Counted from the stretch's first letter, positions 24,601 to 36,555 are shown. The stretch: DNA of 64,000 bases from Cladopsammia gracilis (GCA_022457155.1 JAJGOT010000059.1:1932001-1996000); one strand, 5' to 3'. The notes: generated by a model not told the origin, from the sequence alone. Program-made: numbers and translations.

Positions 24601-25299
24601 TTTTTCTTTATGGATTTAATGCTGTCTGCTAGTGCTGGCAAAACACTGTAAGTTAAAAATTTCGTAAAGAAGAAGAAACCATTATAAAAATGCAGAACGC
24701 TCTCTATTTTGAAAATTTACATATGAGGGCTGTTCCACTCCATATTGGAGTGAAAAAAACAAATTCCTGCAATGGATAATTTAAAAAAAAAAATGTCATG
24801 CACCGCTTTTCGACTGAAAAAAAATATCCGCCTAGTTGGTCAGTGGGAAAAAAATTCTTTCCAAGGAGAAATCTTCCAACTCCCCCCCCCCCCCCCCCCC
24901 CCTCAAAAGTCAAATGGTTCGCCCCTTTAATACGTGCATCATGAAATCGGAGATACAAAGGGTCAAAAGGTCAACACCTTGAGTTTCCGTTCGTTTCGGT
25001 GTTATTAAATATTCCAAAAGAATACACAAGACAACGGTTGATACCTGTGTTTTATTAAAATGTCGGATAATTTGACGGGTTTTCCTTTTAGAGAGTATAT
25101 AAACAGAAGAGAACTGATGTTATAATACCTACGTGGATTTGGGCCGCCACGAGGAATGGCAGGAATGGCATGTTTTTTATTCATTTTCACCTTTCGTCTC
25201 GGTTTTCATTCGCTGCTTGGTTTTGGAAAAGCCTGGCCATGCAGACTACGCTATACCAAGTTGATTAGGACTGCCCTCAAGACTACTCGCTTACTGTAA

Positions 25300-25590
25300 A
25301 TCATGCCGGGAATGAAAAATATCCCTGGCAAGATTCTGGCCAAGATCCAGGTAAGAATGACAATTTCTCGGCAAGATCCCGGCGGCAAATCTTGGCCGCC
25401 GGGACTTTTATTCCCACCGGGATCCCGGCGGGAATTTTCCTGAAATTTCCTGCCGGGATCCCTCCGAGAATAAAAATCCCGGCGGCCAAAATCCCGGCGA
25501 GATTTCTGTCGAGATCCCGGCGGGATTCCCGGCAGGAATGAAAATCCCGGCTGCCAATTTCTCGGCGGGATCCCGGCAAGATCCCGGTAC
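25300..25590. repeat. Irregular GGGATCCCGGCGGGAAT-type repeat
   Basis: GC-rich block of repeated CCCGGC, GGGATCCCGG and AAAATCCCGGCGGCC motifs, partly palindromic, contrasting with AT-rich surroundings. Confidence 0.8.
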
Positions 25591-25895
25591 CTTTTTTTAC
25601 AAGGGATTAAATTGGGTCTAAGTTTATAAATTCAATTAATGCAAAATAGACTTAAATAACTAATTAAAAATTAACTACAGTAATCATTTTTATACAATCA
25701 AACCTCTCCTTAATTATGGACACCTCCAGTCTATTACGGACAGTTCTCTTGGTCCTGAAGACACCAAAATTAATGTTATCTCTATGATTCAGACTCTTCA
25801 ATAATACAGACACTTGGGTCTGCAGTCCATTTGGTGTCCATTTTAAGGTGGTTCAACTGTACTTTATACCAGTAATAAAAAATGGCGACACTTAC

Positions 25896-26186
25896 CTATC
25901 ACGTGAAGAATTGCTGATTTAGCTTTATAGCCTTTGAACCGCCAGGGAATGATAGTTGTTCGACACTCATATTCACCAGCTTGTGATGTTGTAACTGCTG
26001 TTAATTCAGCAATGCTAACAATGTAATTATCAGTATTGTTATATCTACTGGAGATTCTCATTTTGTCTTTATACCATTCAACTCTTTTAATGCCATTTCC
26101 ACTAACTTCGCAGGCAAAGGTTGCACTTTCCCCCTCATTTATGGTGATATTTTCTGGAACAGTGGATTGTGTCAAAATGTAATTTC
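25896..26186 (-). CDS. Ig-like domain exon 2 (I-set type)
   Basis: 291 bp, phase 1-1, acceptor TTGTTTCCAG, donor ATAG|GTAAGT. Canonical features are all present: GESATFACEV, VEWYKDK with the core Trp, and AGEYECRTT. NNT and NIT N-glycosylation sequons are present. This is the clearest Ig domain of the gene. Confidence 0.85.
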
Positions 26187-29100
26187 CTGGAAACAACGAA
26201 TAATAAAATAATATTAACACAAATGAATAAATAATTGACGACTTATTAATGGTTTGTGCAAAAAAACTTCATTAACTAAGAAAGTGTTACTGTATCATGC
26301 AAAGCCTGAGGCCTTTTAAATGTTATGCAATAAAAGCATCGATTACCTTGTTCTCCGTAAGAAATAGGCCATATTCTGTCTATACGGAGAACATATTCTC
26401 TAACTTTGCAATAATATCTGCCTTTATCAGAATCTTGACAATCATTTATGGTAAATATCTGCCCACTCTGAGTAACTTTGACTCCATCTACAGTCCTGAT
26501 CTTGCCGTCTTGTTGTAATGTTACCTCAGCCAAGATGTCATTTAATTGACAGTTAAGATCTACGGAGTAGCCTTTTGCAACAATTAGAGTGGTTCGCCCT
26601 TCTTTTATCAGTCTAGGTTGTATTGAACCTGTAAGAAATAAAAAACAGAACCATTCTCTCAGCTTTAAGTGTTTATTTTTCAGACATGTAGATTAGACAA
26701 TGTGCAGTGGACCTTATTTCTCACAAACGAGTTATTATGTGAGCATATGTGAAAATCACCACCTGTAAGAAGACCATGAGAAGACCGTTGACAGGGAGAC
26801 GGGAGCAGAGAAAAAAATGAGGGACTCAACTCATACATGTAGTCTGCAACACGGTAGCATTTTGCTGACAAAAGTGGAATAAGTAAGTTTTTCATTCTTC
26901 ATTATGTGCAAACAGCATACATTACATGTACATATAAATGATCTGAGAAATGCTACATGTAGGTGTAAATGCAGTGTTTTTCTGCCAGTTGTCATAATAA
27001 TTAACATAACTTGCATCGTGATGACTCATATAGCATTTCTTTTTAATTTCAATCCTCATTTTTAATTTTCAAAACATTTTTCAAATTCAAAATTAATTAT
27101 ATTTAATTTACACAAATTGGCAGGCGGGACGTTAAATAAATATATCAGGCGTTCTTTTTTTCCCCTCCCATCTTTTCTTACCTCCCCGCTCTCTGCTGAC
27201 TTTCCCTCCGAAAAAAAGAGCGCCTGATCGCAGGTTAGATCTAAAAGGAAAAATCTCTCAGGCACGTACTTGGGGTAGACTTATTCTAAAGCTGGGCTAA
27301 AATGCTTTTAGCAACGAGCAGGATTTGTGCTCGGCCTGTCAATTTTTATAACAGCCACGCTTATGTTGAGCCATACACGACAGAATATTCGCCTGTCTCG
27401 ATCTTCGAACCAAAGGTGAGATCACGACAACGATGTGACCCGTCTGTTCGATCGGGAACATGGTCAAACACGAGCGGGAGAGCTTGGTAGATTAATGATT
27501 TTCCGAAGCCCGTCGGCAAGTTAACAAATGCGTCTTTTGTCAACAATAATTTTACGAATGACCTGTTTCTGGTGAACATTTCCTGCACGAAAACCTTCAT
27601 TCAGCGCCGCCATCCAACTGAGTCAATGATTGGACGAGTCACGCGTAGAGAATTTCCGAAAATGGCACTGCAACTGTGATTGGCTTATGTGGTCCAGGTT
27701 TGAGCAGCCGTTAGTGGGGAGGAGCGTTGCGTGACGAGACAAATAACGGCTGCGTGGAAGACTAGAATGCTGCCGGCAATCAACAATATGCCCGAGTGCA
27801 CGCTCAAGCGCTTCTTTTACAGGGATTTATCAGTCTCGCTATTTTTATTTACACGACTTTTAATGGGTTACATGATTGTTACACAGTTTCTAGCGTCTCC
27901 TTTTTACAATTACATGGTTTTTACAGCTATAGATTCGATAAATATGTACTTCAATAAGCGCATTAACCTTTAAGCTTTAGATAGTAAGAAGTTACCATCG
28001 ATGAAAGTTGGAAATTTCGATGACATCCGATTGTATGGTGCAAGTCCCGTGTATTTTACAGCCTCCTATTTCTATTTAGCTTCAATAACACAGTTCCAGT
28101 CGATCTCAGTGTTTCAACGGCACCCGTATTTTAGCGTGAGTTTTTAGAAGAGCCGTCAAAGGAAACTTAAAACAGTTCGAGTTGACAAAATTTCAAGTTA
28201 TTGGGGGTAACGAATAATTGTAATAGAGTGAAGCAGGGGAAACTGCGTTTAGTTCTAGTTATCCAGAAGTTCGATACTGAGACTCTACTGTACACAGCTT
28301 CAATAGCCCTCCTTTTCTCACTTACATAAATTACTATTTACGGTACATTTACATGATCCACTGAAACATGTAAATTTAATTTACAGGGTTTCAACAGCCC
28401 AATTTGTGGTAATGACATTTACATGTTATTTACAGGATAACTCCAAACATTTAAATTTTATTTACAAAAGAAGATACTGTAAATCTACCTAAAACAATTT
28501 ACATGTTATTTACATGTTCTTCAAATTATAATCCCAGAAAACGACCCTGTAAATCACCATTTACATTACATTTACATGATCTATTGAAACATGTAAATAA
28601 CAAGTAAATTGTTGTTTTTTACAAATCCTTACCATGTAAATTACAATTTACAAACCATGTAAATCCAGATTTACATTTTGTAAACTGGATTTACATGTGC
28701 ATGTAAATTTTCAACTTTTCCAGTGATTTTCCCTATAGCTCAAGCCCGTTACCACAAGTGAATTATTTAGTATAGTAAATACTTAAACTTTCCATGGCTG
28801 CCCCTCCATGAGTAATACCGGTAAGCATGCACATCCATCTACACCACCTCGGCCACGGTAGGTCTGTTTCGGGGGTGAGGGGTGAGGGGTGAGGGGTGAG
28901 GGGTGAGGGTGAGGGTGAGGGGTGAGGGGTGGGGGTGTGGGATGGGGGAGTGAAAAATTTGGGGGTTGATAAATTTGCTACATCGTGCTGCTGTCCACGG
29001 TTGCAACCCTGCAATTTTCACGTAGTAGCTGTATTATTAGATGTCTTGTAGATCCTACGTTAGCAGCATTATCATTGGCGGTCCCTTGCTGTCTTGAAAT

Positions 29101-32100
29101 TTACTTCCAAGAATATATATTATTGTAATAACTACAGTATCAGCCAGCAAAAACATCTTGAAAAATACACACACACAAACGAAAAACTCGAAAGAAGTGG
29201 AAAAAAGAACCGATAGTGCATACCGGTACGCGCGTGTTCAAGTTACAGTGTCTGGCACGTGCGCTTATGGAAGGTTATACCGGTTAATGCATGGGAATAA
29301 TGTACATTCCTCGAAATGTCTTCGTACGAGATAAGTGTTTATTGAGTTTATCTCAGTTATATATTGTATTTTGAACAATAATTTATTCAATATTCGGCGA
29401 TGAGTTACATTCCAGAGCCAATAGACCAATATCACGCTAGCATGGCACAAAAATATATTTGGTTTATTGGGAAAAAGAGCCCAGCATCAAATTCAGCATA
29501 TCGATATTAGTAAAACTACAAAGTTTTGTAAAGATTGCTAGAAAACTGACGAAGATATGAAATTTTGAAACTGACCATTTTTACAAAGAAATGTATGGTG
29601 GGGATAGGCTATGTTCACACTTGGTGCCCGAGCACTAATGCTTAAGCACCGGCACAAAATGGTGCTTTGTTCCGACACTGGGTACCCAAGATATCAACCT
29701 GTTCACATTCTAAGTGTACCAGGGAATTGTGGGTACGCAAAGCAGTGGTTCGTGGGTAAAGTGCCTCGGAACTAACGCAAAACGCGTGCACACTAGGAAC
29801 CGGTGCCCATTTTAGTGCCCGAGTACAAGGTCTCGACCTTGAATTCTGGTTTGGGTACTTGAAAAAAAGGTATGTTTACATTAGTGCCCAGCGATAATCG
29901 TACTCGGGCACCGTGCTCGGGCACCAAGTGTGAACATAGCCATAGATTGCCCGTCCAGCCTCGTTTTCGTGTTTTTCCCATACATTTCTTTGTGAAAATT
30001 AGGCCAGAGTACTAAGTTTCAAAAGCTCATATCTCCGTCAGTATACGAGCAATCTTTACGAAACTTTACAGTTTTACTAATATTGATGTGCTGATTTTGA
30101 TACTGGGCTTTTTCCCCATTAAATTAAATATATTTTCATGCCATGCTAGCGTGATATTGGTGTATGTAACCTCTGTGATGGGACTAAGCGATAAAATGAT
30201 AGAGAAAGTCCTCTATCTAAAAATATGCGGGCCAACCGTACCGAACTGGCTGGAACTGCTAGCGGCTAAATTAAATATATCTGCAATAATTGTTTGATTT
30301 ATTTCTTTGTTATCATTTGGATTGCAAATAGGACAATCACATGACTTTTGGAGGGCATATAGTTTATTTGTGGCCCGAGTAGCATCATTTGCGCCCGAGC
30401 GGAGCGAGGGTGCAATTGATGCTACGAGGGACACAAATAAACTATATGCCCGACAAAAGTAATGTGATTATCATTATTATCAATACACAAGGCCAAATCG
30501 TACAAATTCATTTCATAACAGAAAAATGTTAAACAGAAACAGGGCCGTAAATGCGTTTGCAGCCCGTCAAATTCAATATCGTCCGCCACTTACGCGTGTT
30601 TTCTCGAAGGCAGTTTCTTATTTGGCCGCGTATATTGATAATAATGTTGGTTGCTTCGCGGCATAGAAGAAAACTGATTTATCGACTTATGTCATTTTCC
30701 ATTTTCATTCGGTATTGTAGACATTCAAGGTAGTGAAATTAACTTTATTTTATAGTGTTTTGCACTCCGTTGACAGCTGTAATTAATTTTGAGTCACGGT
30801 ATTTGCTTATTGTTTTTATTAGCGATAAAACCGGACACACAAGATTATTATTCTTTCTTAGAATTTAGCCAATCAGTTTTCAGCTCTCTTGTGGGACTAG
30901 CGTGATTAGGGAAATTGAAGGATCAGTGAGAAAGAATCCTGGTATTGAAAACAGTGTTTTATACCTTTTCTTCAAATAAGATGGGAAAATAGCCGTGTCA
31001 TAAACGGGATAACGCCTTACAGAATTGTAAGTATGTTCACATTTGTTGAAGAAAGTTTGCTGATTTCATTTTCGGTTAATTCACAAGTAAGCAATGCAAT
31101 GCATGCCTTTATTTTCAGTTGACTACACATTTACACATTTAGCTAGCTGTCGCGAGATTGGAAATTTTGACATTAAAGTAGTTCAAAAACAACTGGTAGA
31201 TCCCCTTGACATTATTTTCCTGGTGTGTCTTCAACCCGAGTAGTGCCCAAACCCGTGGTGCGAAACATATGGTATTTTGAAATTTATTTGCCTTGGCCCA
31301 ATCACTGACAAAATAGAACTTTAAGGGGCCGATTACATGGCGGATTTCAGCCCGGCCAACCGGGCTGAAATTTCGTTGTGATTACATGACGAATTTCAGC
31401 CCGGGCTGAGATTTCAACCCGGGCGCCAAGTTTGAAAATGCGCGGGAAGATTGATAACAAGAATCAAAATAGCGTCACTGAGCATGCCCAAATTCACTTT
31501 TCAGCCCGAGCTGAAACTTTGTTCATGTAATCGCTAACTTCATTTTAAGATGATTTATTTCGGAAGCCGGGCTGAAATCTCAGCCCGGTCAACCGGGCTG
31601 AAATCTCAGCCTGGGCTGAAATTCGCCATGTAATCGGCCCCTAAGTCAACCTGGACTACTACCGCTGTTGCGTTATTTTTTTTTTCAATCTTTTGTACGC
31701 CGTTTGAATACTTATCGATTTTTAATTTTTGAACTTAATTAAGTAACGTAGCTAAATATACAGAAGCAAATAGAATAAGCGCAAGCTACAGCTTTATACA
31801 ATATGATTAGCATGAAATGTATGGCTACACAGGCCCTTAGGTAAAGCCTTACTCAATAAAGTTGTTTGTATTACATCATGATTTTGATTCATTGTATGCT
31901 AAATACAATATATATTATAGAGGTTTTCCTGAAAGAAAATATGTGAGAATTTTGTCGGGACATCGGAAATTGTCCGTAATACGGAGGTGTCCGTACAACT
32001 AATGAAAAACGAATCCTCACCCCTCACCCCCACCCCTCACCCTTCAACCCCCACCCCTCACCCCTCACCCCCGAAACAGACTTGCCGCCTCGGCCATCTT

Positions 32101-33192
32101 ATTGCGAATGATACAGCGCAAAGAGGTTAATTTTCCCTTCCGGCTATTTGAACTTGAAAGCCGTCCCTTCGAATTCAGCTCATGGAATTCAGTCGCATTA
32201 GACAAATTAAACAAAACAAAGCAATTGCATTGAAAGTAGTTCAAAAGAGCGCGATATTTTTTCAATGATGTTTTCCCGGGAGTTGCCGTCGTGGTTGCTG
32301 TCTGTGCGCATGCGCAAGGTACTGAACATACCGCGGAGATGGTAAGGTGCGCCTGTTGTAGTCTATTTTAGTTTCCTTTTGAATAATGCCCGGTTTAATT
32401 AATTACAGAACAATTCTCTTATGAAGGAAGAGAGGGTAGGGGGTAGAATGAGTTTTCGGAACGGTTCGAAAACTTCTCAAACAGTTTTGTTCGTTTGTTT
32501 GTTTTGTTTGCTTTTGTTTTAAAAAGTTGTCTTATATTTAGTATGCTGTACGTTCTACCAGACTGGACATTTCCGTGTAACACGATGTGATCAATCAGAG
32601 CAAACACGCTTTCTTTTCAAACAATAACAGCAATTGTGATAATAAATCATCTAAACTGCAGACACCGTGAACGATCTATTGCGGCACATTGGATTCGTCA
32701 CGAATGATTAGAATAGAATGATTAGCGACATATATGAGATAGGTGAAGTTATCGACTCTCATTATGTTCTAGCTCATTATGGCACACCGACGATAGCCAT
32801 TAAGCCCGAAACAGCTGTCTGTGTCTGCTTTATAGTTTTTAGCGCTGATCATGTCAAGTTTGGCCGACCGTAGTGCCATTTCGAGAGAATGCCTTTCCAC
32901 TTTGTTGGATCGCCGTCCTTGCAGTGGTCTGTTGCTTATCACTGTTTGTATTTGATAGAATGCGACGCGATAGATCGTTCACGGCATCTGCAGTTTAGTT
33001 GATTAATTGTGATAAGCTAGTTTTTCTGAGCATTATTAAAAGTAGCGTCTCTATCTGACCGATTTGTTTATTTCGTTATGAACGTTTCAGTTGCGATTGT
33101 TAAAAATAAAAATAAAAATGCGTTAGTACAGATTACATACCAGTACACGGAGCGGTGAATAGTACAACCCCCAGGAAAATCAATAGATGCAT
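25896..33192 (-). CDS. Immunoglobulin-domain secreted or membrane protein, 5' part (3 exons seen, 3' end not found)
   Basis: Minus-strand exons 33192-33141 (signal peptide), 26628-26347 (Ig domain 1) and 26186-25896 (Ig domain 2), all joined in phase 1, the usual arrangement for Ig-superfamily genes. The join gives CTG-SIQPR at the first junction and EQG-NYILT at the second with no stop. The last exon ends ATAG|GTAAGT in phase 1, so the gene continues at lower coordinates, but I could not identify the next exon, a transmembrane segment or a tail. The 6.5-kb first intron is full of repeats and a broken RecQ-like gene. Likely an adhesion or recognition receptor; function unknown. Pairing the signal exon with the Ig exons is inferred from strand and phase. 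Confidence 0.65.
26347..26628 (-). CDS. Ig-like domain exon 1
   Basis: 282 bp, phase 1-1, acceptor TTTCTTACAG, donor CAAG|GTAATC. It encodes a domain with paired cysteines in VDLNCQL and GRYYCKV, and D-x-G-x-Y-x-C before the second cysteine. The usual Trp of strand C is not evident, so this is a divergent V/I-set fold. Confidence 0.75.
26640..28315. other. First-intron sequence of the Ig gene with RecQ-like remnant
   Basis: Only the RecQ-like fragment (27300-27600) is recognisable. Confidence 0.45.
27300..27600 (-). pseudogene. RecQ-like helicase N-terminal fragment with frameshift
   Basis: Starts ATG at 27600: MKVFVQEMFTRNRSF, then DAFVNLPTGFGKSLIYQALP with a Walker A GFGKS typical of short RecQ-like helicases abundant in cnidarian repeats. 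After VFDHVPDRTDGS the original frame loses similarity, while the next frame continues IVVVISPLVRRSRQ, the expected motif Ia neighbourhood. This indicates a one-base indel near 27445. Both frames end soon after. No downstream helicase motifs were found. Confidence 0.6.
28320..28715. repeat. Cluster of ATTTACATG / CATGTAAAT motifs
   Basis: Roughly twenty short, mutually complementary motifs (TTTACATG, CATGTAAA, ATTTACAGG) are packed into 400 bp with irregular spacing, giving many alternative hairpins. No coding potential. Confidence 0.8.
28857..28945 (+). repeat. GGGTGAG-type G-rich tandem tract
   Basis: GTCTGTTTCGGGGGTGAGGG followed by about ten GGGTGAG/GGTGAGG units. Runs of three or more G at short spacing could form G-quadruplexes. 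The same lead-in and tract occurs in inverted orientation at 32010-32095. Confidence 0.85.
29419..30170. mobile_element. Inverted-repeat element containing a second element
   Basis: Left arm about 29419-29603 and right arm about 29975-30170 share ATCACGCTAGCATGGCA, GGGAAAAAGAGCCCAG and AAGATTGCTAG-type sequence in inverted orientation. The centre is filled by the MITE 29607-29941. Confidence 0.8.
29607..29941. mobile_element. MITE with GGCTATGTTCACACTTGG ends
   Basis: Perfect-looking TIRs of at least 25 bp (GGCTATGTTCACACTTGGTG and complement). Several internal GTGCCCGAG motifs. Confidence 0.9.
30331..30472. mobile_element. Hairpin MITE
   Basis: Arms TTTTGGAGGGCATATAGTTT and AAACTATATGCCCGACAAAA around GAGCGGAGCGAGGGTGC. 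Confidence 0.85.
31324..31642. mobile_element. MITE with AGGGGCCGATTACATGG ends
   Basis: TIRs AGGGGCCGATTACATGGCG and CGCCATGTAATCGGCCCCT. Internal TTTCAGCCCGG repeats. TTA/TAA-like flanks. Confidence 0.92.
32010..32095 (-). repeat. Inverted copy of the GGGTGAG tract
   Basis: On the minus strand AAGATGGCCGAGG leads into AGTCTGTTTCGGGGGTGAGG and further GGGTGAG/GGGTGG units, matching 28857-28945. The two copies face each other across 3.1 kb. Confidence 0.8.
32626..33016. mobile_element. Inverted-repeat element (CTAAACTGCAGA-CCGTGAACGATC)
   Basis: Left arm 32630-32682 and right arm 32965-33012 pair: CTAAACTGCAG, CCGTGAACGATCTAT and complements. It lies just upstream of the Ig-gene signal exon on the plus-strand axis. 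Confidence 0.8.
33141..33192 (-). CDS. Signal-peptide exon of the Ig-domain gene
   Basis: ATG at 33192 encodes MHLLIFLGVVLFTAPCT followed by one base G and donor GTATGT. The peptide has a short start, a hydrophobic core of about 11 residues and a small-residue C-end, as in a secretory signal. The phase-1 donor matches the phase-1 acceptor of Ig exon 1. It lies immediately upstream (minus strand) of the 35-bp minisatellite. Confidence 0.6.
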
Positions 33193-33304
33193 CTTAGCCA
33201 AAGGAAAAATCTGTAGATAACATATATCAGCAGATAAGTTTGTTTGGATTGAACTGCACTTGCTGTTCTATGTGAGCAATGATACAATGCAACGAATGTA
33301 CCAC

Positions 33305-36300
33305 AATACACTACAATCCAGTTCAATCCCATCCCATTCTACCCTATTCAGTCCATTTCAATCCCATCCCATTCAAACCTATTCAATCCAGTTCAATACC
33401 ATCCCATCCTACCCTATTCAATCCAGTTCAATCCCATCCCATTCTATCCTATTCAATCCAGTTCAATCCCATCCCATTCTACCCTATTCAATCCAGTTCA
33501 ATCCTATCCTATTCTACCCTATTCAATTCAGTTCAATCCACCCCATTCTACCCTATTCAATGCAGTTCAATCTCATCCCATTCTTCCCTCTCCAATGCAG
33601 TTCAATACCGTCCCATTCTACCCTATTCAATGCAGTTCAATACCATCCCATTCTACCCTATTCAATCCAGTTCAATCCCATCCCATTCTATCCTATTCAA
33701 TCCAGTTCAATACCGTCCCATTCTACCCTATTCAATGCAGTTCAATACCATCCCATCCTACCCTATTCAATCCAGTTCAATCCCATCCCATTCTATCCTA
33801 TTCAATCCAGTTCAATACCATCCCATCCTACCCTATTCAATCCAGTTCAATCCCATCCCATTCTACCCTATTCAATCCAGTTCAATCCCATCCCATTCTA
33901 CCCTATTCAATCCAGTTCAATCCTATCCTATTCTACCCTATTCAATTCAGTTCAATCCTATCCTATTCTACCCTATTCAATTCAGTTCAATCCTATCCTA
34001 TTCTACCCTATTCAATGCAGTTCAATACCATCCCATTCTACCCTATTCAATGCAGTTCAATCTCATCCCATTCTTCCCTCTCCAATGCAGTTCAATACCG
34101 TCCCATTCTACCCTATTCAATGCAGTTCAATACCATCCCATCCTACCCTATTCAATCCAGTTCAATCCCATCCCATTCTATCCTATTCAATCCAGTTCAA
34201 TACCATCCCATCCTACCCTATTCAATCCAGTTCAATCCCATCCCATTCTACCCTATTCAATCCAGTTCAATCCCATCCCATTCTACCCTATTCAATCCAG
34301 TTCAATCCTATCCTATTCTACCCTATTCAATTCAGTTTAATCCTATCCTATTCTACCCTATTCAATTCAGTTCAATCCTATCCTATTCTACCCTATTCAA
34401 TGCAGTTCAATACCATCCCATTCTACCCTATTCAATGCAGTTCAATACCATCCCATTCTACCCTATTCAATGCAGTTCAATCCCATCCCATTCTACCCTA
34501 TTCAATGCAGTTCAATACCATCCCATTCTACCCTATTCAATCCAGTTCAATCCCATCCCATTCTACCCTATTCAATGCAGTTCAATCCCATCCCATCCTA
34601 CCCTGTTCAATGCAGTTCAATACCATCCCATTCTACCCTATTCAATCCAGTTCAATCCCATCCCATTCTACCCTATTCAATCCAGTTCAATCCCATCCCA
34701 TTCTACACTATTCAATCCAGTCCAATCCCATCCCATTCTACCCTATTCAATGCAGTTCAATACCATCCCATTCTACCCTATTCAATGCAGTTCAATCCCA
34801 TCCCATTCTACACTATTCAATCCAGTCCAATCCCATCCCATTCTACCCTATTCAATCCAGTGCAATCCCATCCCATCCTACCCTGTTTAATGCAGTTCAA
34901 TACCATTCCATTCTACCCTATTCAATCCAGTGCAATCCCATCCCATCCTACCCTGTTCAATGCAGTTCAATACCATCCCATTCTACCCTATTCAATCCAG
35001 TGCAATCCCATCCCATTCTACACTATTCAATCCAGTTTAATCCCATCCCATTCTACCCTATTCAATCCAGTTCAATCCCATCCCATTCTACACTATTCAA
35101 TCCAGTCCAATCCCATCCCATTCTACCCTATTCAATCCTGTTCAAACCCATCCCATTCATCCCTATTCAATCCAGTCCAATCCCATCCCATTCTACCCTA
35201 TTCAATTTAGTTCAATACCATCCCATTCTACCCTATTCAATCCAGTCCAATACCATCCCATTCTACCCTATTCAATCCAGTCCAATCCCATCCCATTCTA
35301 CCCTATTCAATCCAGTTCAATCCCATCCCATTCTACCCTATTCAATCCTGTTCAATCCCATCCCATTCTACCCTATTCAATCCTGTTCAATCCCATCCCA
35401 TTCTACCCTATTCAATCCTGTTCAATCCCATCCCATTCTACCCTATTCAATCTAGTTCAATACCATCCCATTCTACCCTATTCAATCCAGTTCAATCCCA
35501 TCCCATTCTACACTATTCAATCCAGTCCAATCCCATCCCATTCTACCCTATTCAATGCAGTTCAATACCATCCCATTCTACCCTATTCAATGCAGTTCAA
35601 TCCCATCCCATTCTACACTATTCAATCCAGTCCAATCCCATCCCATTCTACCCTATTCAATCCAGTGCAATCCCATCCCATCCTACCCTGTTTAATGCAG
35701 TTCAATACCATTCCATTCTACCCTATTCAATCCAGTGCAATCCCATCCCATCCTACCCTGTTCAATGCAGTTCAATACCATCCCATTCTACCCTATTCAA
35801 TCCAGTGCAATCCCATCCCATTCTACACTATTCAATCCAGTTTAATCCCATCCCATTCTACCCTATTCAATCCAGTTCAATCCCATCCCATTCTACACTA
35901 TTCAATCCAGTCCAATCCCATCCCATTCTACCCTATTCAATCCTGTTCAAACCCATCCCATTCATCCCTATTCAATCCAGTCCAATCCCATCCCATTCTA
36001 CCCTATTCAATTTAGTTCAATACCATCCCATTCTACCCTATTCAATCCAGTCCAATACCATCCCATTCTACCCTATTCAATCCAGTCCAATCCCATCCCA
36101 TTCTACCCTATTCAATCCAGTTCAATCCCATCCCATTCTACCCTATTCAATCCTGTTCAATCCCATCCCATTCTACCCTATTCAATCCTGTTCAATCCCA
36201 TCCCATTCTACCCTATTCAATCCTGTTCAATCCCATCCCATTCTACCCTATTCAATCTAGTTCAATACCATCCCATTCTACCCTATTCAATCTAGTTCAA

Positions 36301-36555
36301 TACCATCCCATTCTACCCTATTCAATCCAGTCCAATCCTATCCCATTCTACCCTATTCAATCCTGTTCAATCCCATCCCATTCTACCTTATTCAATCCTG
36401 TTCAATCCCATCCCATTCTACCTTATTCAATCCAGTTCAATCCCATCCCATTCTACTCTATTCAGTCCAGTTCAATCCCATCCCATTCTACCCTATTTAA
36501 TCCAGTTCAATACCATCCCATTCTACCCTATTCAATCCAGTTCAATACAATACAA
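33305..36555. repeat. 35-bp minisatellite, about 93 copies
   Basis: The unit begins CCAGTTCAATCCCATCCCAT and repeats every 35 bp, with variants at a few positions (T/C in ATTCTA, CCAG/GCAG/CCTG). A higher-order copy of 23 units (805 bp) is visible: the block starting at 34776 recurs from 35581 with the same rare variants, for example CCCTGTTTAATGCAG at 34881 and 35686. Because 35 is not a multiple of 3 and no frame contains a stop, long forward ORFs (up to 731 codons) arise by chance. Confidence 0.98.

Larger units (their letters stand above)
21023..24925. mobile_element. 3.9-kb element bounded by inverted GGGGCGAACCATTTGAC repeats
   Basis: Left end GGGGCGAACCATTTGACTTT then a G run; right end is the complement at about 24886-24925. 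A second inner inverted pair (21615-21935 and 24340-24600) is made of about eight TATAAAACTTGTTG units. Between them lie the frameshifted coding remnant (22026-22963), a minus-strand coding-like stretch (23185-23409) and two smaller GGGG-type elements. No exact target duplication identified. Confidence 0.65.

Noticed and set aside
25190..25262. Possible next exon of the Ig gene (MARLFQNQAANENRDE)
   Set aside because: Phase would fit, but the upstream sequence has no pyrimidine tract and the frame carries no transmembrane or Ig signal.
33260..36260. 731-, 431-, 353- and 246-codon open frames in the 35-bp repeat
   Set aside because: Same 35-residue pattern in all three frames because the unit is not a multiple of three; no start context, splice or composition supports translation.
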